From positions 1 through 64,000 of the forward strand of contig FMBT01000446.1 in NCBI GenBank assembly GCA_900095095.1: a stretch of DNA of 64,000 nucleotides, read 5' to 3'. Below are positions 56,795 through 64,000 of this stretch, piece by piece. A program made the translations under genes and the position numbers. The notes under the pieces are model-generated. The model did not search any database. It was not told the origin of the DNA and saw only the letters and a program-made list of their open reading frames with translations. Each line of letters opens with the position of its first letter. Position 1 is the first letter of the stretch. The stretch is from Fragilariopsis cylindrus CCMP1102. Taxonomy: Eukaryota; Bacillariophyta; Bacillariophyceae; Bacillariales; Bacillariaceae.

Positions 56795-58876
56795 ATGCAT
56801 CCTATCGAAGATGGTATCGTTGTTGCCGTCAATGATGGCGCTGATATTCTTATCAACAAACCCTCTGTGTTAGTTAATGTTAATGTTAATGTTAATGTTA
56901 ATGGGGACGAATCATTCGAATCATACTCTACAGAATCGTCATCGTCGACGACTAATGAAGAAGAAGAGGAAACGAATGTGGAGGATGATCCATCTACGAT
57001 TGGACCTTTCTCTGGATTTCGTCGACGAAGAGCGGAACGTAGAGCTTCTTCAATAGCTCTACGTGATGAAAGAATATGTGCCGAAAATGTACGTCGAGAA
57101 GAAAGAATGCGAGCCGATGACGCGCGGAATAAGGCGAGAGAAGAGGTACGACGACAAGCTGACGAAAAACGACAACTGGCAAATGAAGCTATTCCAGAGA
57201 CTATGCTAGAAGCGAATTTTGATTCTTTACGTGCTGCTAGAATCAGTGTAACAGTCGTCAAAGATGAGTCGAATTCTTACGGTTTAGGGTTAGTCCAAGT
57301 TCCTCGAAAGAAAAATATGGTCAAAATTGATGCCTTGGTAAACGAAGGTTTGTTAAGTGAGTCTCCACTCCGTGTAGGCGATATTCTCAAAACGGTCAAC
57401 AACAAAGTTGTTACAGAACACAGACCTGTCATGTTACAACTGATGAACCTAGATGGACCAGTACAATTACAGTAGAAACTCCAACTCCCATGGCAATCCA
57501 GCCGTAGTTCAAGCATTTTGTCGGAAATCCACTATCGAAACATTAGTTGGAATTAGTTTCAGTGTCACCGAACATTGTACAACTCATAATGAGCTATGTG
57601 GAGATTTATCTGAAACACAGGAGGTCACTACTACAAAATTATTGAAAATCAATACTATCGAATCCAATGGCCTATTGGCGAATTCCGCGTTGAGCCCTGG
57701 AGATTTAGTCTTAGCCATCAATGGAGTTCCTTGTAAGAGTCCCGATGAAGCAACCGCCTTGATTTTAGAATCTTCGTTCACTGTTAACATCCTAGCTTTG
57801 AACCCAAAACTAGCCCAAGAGCATTGTGGACCCACTCGCACACAGCGATGGATGCGAGGAGCTAAAAGGGCCGGCATTGCCGTAGGGGGCGGAACTATGC
57901 GTAAGTAATTATATATGTTCATTGAACTCAATACTACTGTATGGATTGTACCAAATTAATCGGTTTAATGATTTTCGAGATGGTTATGTTAAGTCTTAAA
58001 TTTTTTTGATCTTCTTTATATTATAATATAACGCATATCGTATCATATCATATCATATTATCAGTCGGTATTGGTGTCTGTGTTGTTTTAATTCCATTTC
58101 CTCCACCATTTGGAGAAGTGTTGGTTGTGGGGGGCGTCTCTGTCTTGGGAACGGAATTTGAAGGACCAAAGCGCGTTTTTCGCAATGCTAGGAATTCATT
58201 GGAGAATGCTATAGGGCGGCATGGCAACGAAGAGCTCGCAATCGAACAACAATTAAAACAAAATGAGAGTGTGGCAATTGATATTGATTGTTATGATAGT
58301 GCAAATGATGTGGAAGAAAAAGTGATACTAAGGGATAGTTTCTTTACAAATGCTGCTGGTGGAATAGATGATAAGACTAGCGCTGGTGCTGCTGACATCA
58401 ACGACTGCTGGACAGACGCTAACATCCAAGCAAATATTGACAATATGTACATCAGTAAGGAGCCGAGGGATCTTTCGCCATCACCATCGCCAACCAAATC
58501 TTTTCTGAAGAGTATTGGTCGAAACGTAGTCCTGCCCTTTTTGGATCAAGTTGTAGGAGATCGCAAGAAGCTTGAAAATCTGGAAAATTTCGAACCGAAA
58601 CGACCAGACGAAGAAGACTCAAAAATACTTGAAGCAAGAAAAATAGAATCCAAGACTAATGCAGAGGAAGAGGAAATAATAAAGGACGATAGCGAAGATC
58701 AGTGTAGTGATGATAATGGGTTCACCAATAATGCTATAGCAGCGGTAAACTCCAACAAAACACTTGACATAGCAGCAGAAGTCAATGAAGCAGAATATAA
58801 TATGAGTGAAAAGTCTTCTGATTCAGAAGTACTTGAAGACGACGAGAAAATCGATGTTTTATCTAGTTTTAATTAG
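56795..58876 (+). CDS. PDZ-PDZ protein with PGPGW-like membrane segment
   Basis: ATG 56795. The N-terminus holds a (VN)5 run, an acidic stretch and a charged coiled coil (about 75-135, RRRAERRASSIALRDERI...). PDZ 1 (about 150-226: SYGLGLVQVPRKKNMVKIDALVNEGLL, RVGDILKTVNN). PDZ 2 (VGISFSVTEH, TIESNGLLANSALSPGDLVLAINGVPC). Intron 57901-58064 (GTAAGT...CAG) splits a Leu codon and opens LGIGVCVVLIPFPPPFGEVLVVGGVSVLGTEFE. This follows the pattern of PGPGW bacterial-type membrane proteins (LxPLPGPGxLLxxxGLxxLGTEF). An acidic tail ends at 58876. One +1 shift is needed near 57470 to join the PDZ domains. It is probably a membrane-tethered scaffold; organelle unknown. Confidence 0.78.
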
Positions 58877-59115
58877 AAAAATCCTGACTAAGTAATGGAT
58901 TCGGGACCGATATTAGAACACGTTGTCGACGTTTATAAGAATTTACAGATCTCATTGAGATGACGCGAAGGCTTTGTTAATTAAAACAACTACTTTACAT
59001 TATAACTTCGATACAAATTAAATGTAGAATTAAGATTAAAAAAGAGCGAAGGTTCTTTTATAGACTGTAATTCTTAAGTAAAATATGCATGCGATCTCTT
59101 TACTGTCTTGGGGGT

Positions 59116-61879
59116 CTATTCACCACGAGGAACTCCAGAAAAAATACCCATCAAAATAGCTTCAGTTACTGCTTCGAGTGAACCTCTATTTCTCAGTTCT
59201 CTTGACAAATCGCTTCGGTCATACTGCGGGAACATATCTACCAACTGAGTGAGTGCTCGTGCTTCTTCTTCGGGCGACATTGGTATTGCTCCAGCCAACA
59301 TCAAGAGACGCCGAATGAACGATATTGAGGTTCTTGCTGCTGCTCCTGCTGCTGGTGTATTTGATTGTCGTTTTCCAACTCTGGATTCAACTCTTGATCT
59401 CTTGGTATTGTGGGCGCATGTTCATTAGATTGTATTGGTCCCATTGTTTGATCGTGCTGTATATGTCCTGCTGCCACTTGGGCCCCGAGTGCGGGCCGAC
59501 GTACCACTTCGAAGGAAAAGGCTGGAAATGGCAACCAAATTGGTAGAATCCCTTCAGTGGAAAATCGAAAAAGAGCCCGTTCTCTTCCTGCCTGGTGTAG
59601 TGGAACGTCATCTCTAATGCTGCTTCTGTTTCTACCACAGCTGTATCATTTGTTGCCGCAAGACTGTCATGGGAGGAGCGACGGGGATACTTCTATCCGG
59701 GGTAGCTGTATTTATGTTATTATCATTGTGGATGGTATTTGTGGGAGATCCTGTTGCAGCCGAACTGGGCTATCTGCTAGGGTGCTCGACATAAAGGGCA
59801 TTTTGCTACTTGCAAGTTCTGCTCACGTTCTATGACTTCTCTAAGACAATGTGTGTGGAATAAATGCCCGCACGTAATTTTTTTAACGTTCCCTCCAGTT
59901 GACATTGTTCCGAGACATATACAACAAACGTCACCGGATATAGATGCCCTTTTTAAGTCTTCATCGGTAGCGTCAGGGAATAGCCCATTTAAATTTCGAG
60001 AGATATTACGAATATTTCGGCGTCGGGCAACTTTTGTGCAAGCTGCAGAAATGGTTGAATATATATGAAGAGAAATTAGACCATCGATCAATGTCAAACG
60101 AATACCATACAAATACCAGGTATGAAAATATTGTCCCACCGTCAATATATGGCAACACATTTTTAGATAGAAGATAACTGAGTCTAATATAGACAAACGA
60201 TGATTTTGTTTTGATTCGAAGCCTTCCATTCTGCGGTCCAACTGTCTCAATTCTTGTCGGATCTCCGCTGACGTCATCGTGGATATTGCCGCTGTTTGTC
60301 TTTCTCCTTCCATTGGAACCGGAACTTCCATCGAAAGCTCAATACCATTATCCTCCGAATCTTCTTGGTGGCCATCAGCAATATCGTCAACATTGTTATT
60401 ATCACGGATAGCCCCATGCAAATTTAATTGTCGCGTCTCCAATTCCGTAATTGTTGTATCATGAGAATCTTCCAAAACACATTGATAATACTTCAATATA
60501 TGACCAATCGTGTCACATAACAAAAGGGCACAATCGCAATTCAGCAGCAAAACAATGTCCCATCCCGCTGTGTGGAGTAATGTGTAACACGAGCAGGCGG
60601 CAACGATGTCACAAGCTAATACCAAAAACAACAATTGAACGACTCCAGTCTTTGGTGATTGTCCCATCGCGGTAAGGTGTGTGTTGGTAGAATGGGCTAG
60701 ATGGTCCAAATTTCGTAGGCAACCTAGTAAGGTGAACCACGTCACCAATATCATTAGATCCAGAGTATCAGGTTCCACCACAGCAGATATTAATAGTAAC
60801 TTAAATACTAGAAAGCCTACCATGCGTTCTCTCGCGCTAGTAGCTGCCGAAGTAGAAGCGAAGGCCCAATCTGTTACTAAGGCCGCAGGATGATCTCCCT
60901 GGTGCTGTCCTTGCTGCTGCTGTTGTTCTTCCGTGTTGTTTGAAGATCTAGAATGCAAGAGGAACCAAGCTGCCATGACCGAATGTAACAGATATATCAT
61001 AGCCACAATATAATTAGTAATGACACACAATCGAATCGTTGATTTTAATATTTTATCAATGATGTTGGTAACGATCTGACGAAATGAAGAATATTCTAAC
61101 AAGACTGGATCGACCCATTGCCAATCAATGCCATTATTTCTTTGTCTGTCTTTGTGTTTATCCGCAGGGGTATCGTCGTTTCCTCCTCGACGAGATCGAT
61201 CATTTGTGGCTTCAATATTCTTAAGAAGCTCCGACCACCATAGCTTGGGCTGCGTTGGCATTTCATCAGTAGGTTTGTTTTCTTGACTATCATCGTAATT
61301 TTCAAATAGCGATAAGTGTCGTCGTTGCCTTAGTCTTTCTTGTTGTTGCTTTTCTTCAATATTGCCGCGAGCACGGGTTAACATCTCTACGATCCCGGTA
61401 TATGCGTCTCCTCCGACAGTTGTATCGACGTCGCCAAAGTTTTGAACTTTAGCAGTCATTGATAAGATACGAGGAATCCTCTCCCGACGATTTCTTTCTG
61501 CTACACGGTTCATCATCTTCATCATCCATGGATATTCGATTTTTGGTGTTGAAATTGGAGCTAAGATGATCGCTAATACTGCCAAAAAGACCGATACCAT
61601 AATATATACACGTGAGATTTGAAGTACGCCTATGCCTTTTGTTTGTGATCGTGTCGAGGATGTGTTACTGTGAATGTTGTTATGTGGTTGTTGCGAGACG
61701 ATGTCAATCCCATCTTCGTTCACGGTACTGTTGTTGATGTTGACATCTGCATCTCCTTCTTCTTCAACTCCTCCTTCGGGATCATCAATATTGTTGTTGT
61801 CACCGCCGTCACGTTGGAAAAGCGGACCAGCTTGATGACGTCGGCGCAATCCGTATGGTAGCTCTCCCGTAGTCGACAT
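59116..61879 (-). CDS. gp78/AMFR-type ER membrane RING E3 ubiquitin ligase
   Basis: ATG 61879 (MSTTGELPYG). Multi-pass membrane region: VSVFLAVLAIILAPI (residues about 93-110), then ITNYIVAMIYLLHSVMAAWFLL, MVGFLVFKLLLISAVVEPDTLDLMILVTWFTLLGCLRNL, LLFLVLACDIVAACS, and a last helix near 600. A long Asn/Arg-rich lumenal loop lies between helices 1 and 2. RING-H2: CCICLGTM...CGHLFHTHCL...CPLCRA at about 655-698. The first frame ends here. Downstream on the same strand lie ALFRFSTEGILPIWLPFPAFSFEV, which resembles the post-RING linker of AMFR, and a CUE-type ubiquitin-binding domain (ARALTQLVDMFPQYDRSDLSRELRNRGSLEAVTEAIL, stop at 59116). About four frame shifts separate RING and CUE. Role: ER-associated degradation. 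RING and CUE assignment is firm; gene unity is an inference from the family order. Confidence 0.82.
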
Positions 61880-62487
61880 TATTTCGTTTGTTCGAGTTTC
61901 CTACTGCCGAATTGTAACAATCCGTAATCTGGATTGATTATGTTTTCTTTCAGCACTTCTTATATCATTTCGAGACAATAAGACTTAGCGTAGTAGGCAA
62001 AATAGAGTTTGGTGTCGTAGATTGTTGCAGATGCAAATCCAATTCTGATCTGGTGTTGACTTCTGACTGATGTCTTCGATAACAGTATGACACGGATACA
62101 CGGTGCTACATTTTTAATTCACCTTAGTAAAGAATTAATTCTCGATCTTAGTAAAATCCGGTGATGTGAGAGCGAGCGAGTCGCGGGTGATTTAACACTA
62201 AGTCAGCTCCTACGGTCACTATAGTTTTGAATACTGCACGGTAGATTCTTAATTTTTGCTAGAAACAAGAAATATGATAAGATAAATTACAAACCTCTAA
62301 TCTAACAGGCATCTAAAGTAGCGTTTGATCTAACTTCTTTGAGGTTAACTGTATGACAACAACAATAACAACAACAAAAATATTGGTACATACGTTTATA
62401 GAAAGAATATCAACCAGCTTAGCTTATATACATATTATTTTTTGTCTTAGTACCCCTGATATTAGCCGGGTTTTAGCTGTATAGTAA
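61880..62487. other. Intergenic, 608 bp
   Basis: Upstream of the E3 ligase and downstream of citramalate synthase. Short ACA-rich run near 62356; otherwise nothing recognised. Confidence 0.6.
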
Positions 62488-64000
62488 TTATTCAAAATCA
62501 TCGTCGCAAAGCATACACATCTGGGCGTGTTCAATTAAGGCGTATTCGAATCCATCCACTAAGGCATTCAACGAGGCAGATACAATGTTTGTATCTACGC
62601 TGACGGTTGTCCATTTTTCCTTCGTTATTGTATCTTGGAAATCAATCAATACTCGTGTTACTGCCTCTGTGGCCGCATTTGGATTCAAAATTCGAACCTT
62701 ATAATCCATCAGTTCAACAGATTTCAAAGACGGATGAGACGGTGTGAGAGCCTTCTTTAACGCCCTTGTCAAGGCGTCAACGGGACCCACTCCGTCACTA
62801 ACTTCAAGGACCTCGGCAAATGCCAAGTCCGAATTATCTTCTTCATAGTTAGCAACGGTCCGGACTTTTATGGTAGCTCGTGCTGTCGTTCGAGCATCGC
62901 GGGAGGTCACCAATCGACTTGCGCTGTCTATATTCTGATCGTGAGTTTGTGCCGTATAATCAAGGACTTGAAAAGGAGGACAGTATCCTTGGCTACCATA
63001 TAGGATCAACAAATGTACCGATGCATCTGCTCCCTCGAATTGATATCCCATATTCTCAAGCTCCTTTACTCGATTCAATACAGCCAACGAACGGTCTGAC
63101 TTTTGTCCTGCGTCCATACTGTTTCCAAATATGTCTTGCATCTTCCCCAGGATGTTTTGTCTTCCGCTCAATTCAGAGATCAAAACTCTCATTTCGTTAC
63201 CGATTGATTTCGGCTCAACATGCTGATACGATAAAGGCGACCGTTCCATCGCTGCGACATGTAGTCCTCCCTTATGAGCGAATGCACTTTTACCAACGTA
63301 TGGGGACGCGATATTAGGGCTGCGGTTCAAGACCTCATCTACGAAACGAGACAGTTGTGTCAGCTCGGTCAATTTGTCACTGCAAGTCATCTCTGTTTCG
63401 ACGTGAATAGCTAGACTTGGAACAATGGAACACAGATCGGCGTTGCCCGTTCTTTCTCCAATTCCGTTTATTGTCCCTTGGATTAACCCCACGCCCGCAT
63501 GACACGATGCGATACTATTGGCAACAGCCATGCCACAATCGTTGTGACAATGGATACCGATGGTACAGAAGGGGTCGAAGTGCTTTACAACAGACTTGGA
63601 AATATCTGTAACCTCCCATGGCATACTTCCCCCGTTGGTATCACACATAACTAAGCACTTAGCCCCAGCGTCTGCTGCAGTTTCGCAACATTTCATTGCG
63701 TATTCAGGATCAGCCTTGTGCCCGTCGAAAAAATGTTCAAGATCGACTAGAACAGTTTTCCCCAAACCAGCCAAGTACGCAACAGAATCGTGTATCATTT
63801 CTAAGTTTTCTTCTCGTGTCGCTCTCAGAATTTCGGTGACCTGCCATGAATGGGCCTTAACAACCATACATACAGTAGGTACGTCGGAATCGATGAGGGC
63901 TTGGATTTGTGGATCATCTTCGACAGCGACATTTTTACGACGACTTGAACCAAATGCAACAAGCTTTGCGCGGGCGTGTTCTGGTAATTCAAGCTGAGCT
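62488..64000 (-). CDS. cimA: Citramalate synthase (CimA-type), N-terminus off the right edge
   Basis: Condenses pyruvate with acetyl-CoA to (R)-citramalate, the first step of the threonine-independent isoleucine route. The frame is open to base 64000, so the N-terminal part of the TIM barrel is missing. Visible: LVAFGSSRRKNVAVEDDPQIQALIDSDVP, the CimA-type substrate-region block; then VVKAHSWQVTEILRATREENLEMI, DLEHFFDGHKADPEYAMKC, CLVMCDTNGGSMPWEV, the metal-binding HCHND (IGIHCHNDCGMAVANS), and VQGTINGIGERTGNADL (as LIQGTINGIGERTGNADL). AFAHKGGLHVAAM closes the barrel. The C-terminal LeuA-like regulatory domain (about 62490-62880) should mediate isoleucine feedback. EHFFDGHK separates CimA from isopropylmalate and homocitrate synthases. 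Probably plastid-located, but the targeting region is not in view. Confidence 0.93.
   Translation of the reverse strand, partial: AQLELPEHARAKLVAFGSSRRKNVAVEDDPQIQALIDSDVPTVCMVVKAHSWQVTEILRATREENLEMIHDSVAYLAGLGKTVLVDLEHFFDGHKADPEYAMKCCETAADAGAKCLVMCDTNGGSMPWEVTDISKSVVKHFDPFCTIGIHCHNDCGMAVANSIASCHAGVGLIQGTINGIGERTGNADLCSIVPSLAIHVETEMTCSDKLTELTQLSRFVDEVLNRSPNIASPYVGKSAFAHKGGLHVAAMERSPLSYQHVEPKSIGNEMRVLISELSGRQNILGKMQDIFGNSMDAGQKSDRSLAVLNRVKELENMGYQFEGADASVHLLILYGSQGYCPPFQVLDYTAQTHDQNIDSASRLVTSRDARTTARATIKVRTVANYEEDNSDLAFAEVLEVSDGVGPVDALTRALKKALTPSHPSLKSVELMDYKVRILNPNAATEAVTRVLIDFQDTITKEKWTTVSVDTNIVSASLNALVDGFEYALIEHAQMCMLCDDDFE

Overview
The window is nuclear DNA of a photosynthetic stramenopile, most likely a diatom. 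The evidence is: bipartite plastid pre-sequences (a signal peptide followed by an F or W at the cleavage point), a trypsin with a long P-T-x-x-P stalk, an FLAP1/DUF1517-type thylakoid protein, GT-AG introns of about 105-290 bp starting GTAAGT or close to it, and a CoDi-like Copia element. Intergenic DNA is AT-rich with many AT and CT microsatellites. I cannot name the species.

Left third (1-24.8 kb): a trypsin-like protease running in from the left edge, a plastid DUF1517 protein, DNA polymerase alpha subunit B (minus strand, with an E2F-like site upstream), tRNA-Lys, a frame-broken secreted alpha/beta hydrolase, a membrane-anchored SET-domain methyltransferase, a protein with a C-terminal SUMO-like fold, an SLC34-type Na+/phosphate cotransporter, 3 kb of gene-poor DNA with a decayed coding fragment, and an EF-hand SDP1-type triacylglycerol lipase.

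Middle (25.1-43 kb): a Copia/CoDi LTR retrotransposon with identical 121-bp LTRs and a 5-bp target duplication. After it come a pterin-carbinolamine-dehydratase-like protein, tRNA-Gln, an MSS51-C-like protein, ribosomal protein S5 (uS7), a plastid NAD(P)-binding protein, a small plastid protein of unknown role, and an Mpv17-ACT-ACT fusion.

Right third (43-64 kb): the most striking gene is a three-exon minus-strand gene of about 2,324 residues. It combines Armadillo repeats, leucine-rich repeats, a CHAT caspase-like protease with both catalytic residues, and a C-terminal STAND/NB-ARC-like NTPase. This looks like an NLR-type sensor or cell-death protein. It is followed by a small winged-helix-like protein, a plastid protein, a YaeQ-like protein, a PDZ-PDZ-PGPGW membrane protein, a gp78/AMFR-type ER ubiquitin ligase, and a citramalate synthase running off the right edge.

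Several otherwise well-conserved host genes need a one-base shift to read through, and two need several. This suggests indel errors in the assembly, real decay of some alleles, or a mixture. Coordinates for these genes are the outer limits of the coding region. Splice junctions were placed by eye from GT-AG sites and protein continuity.
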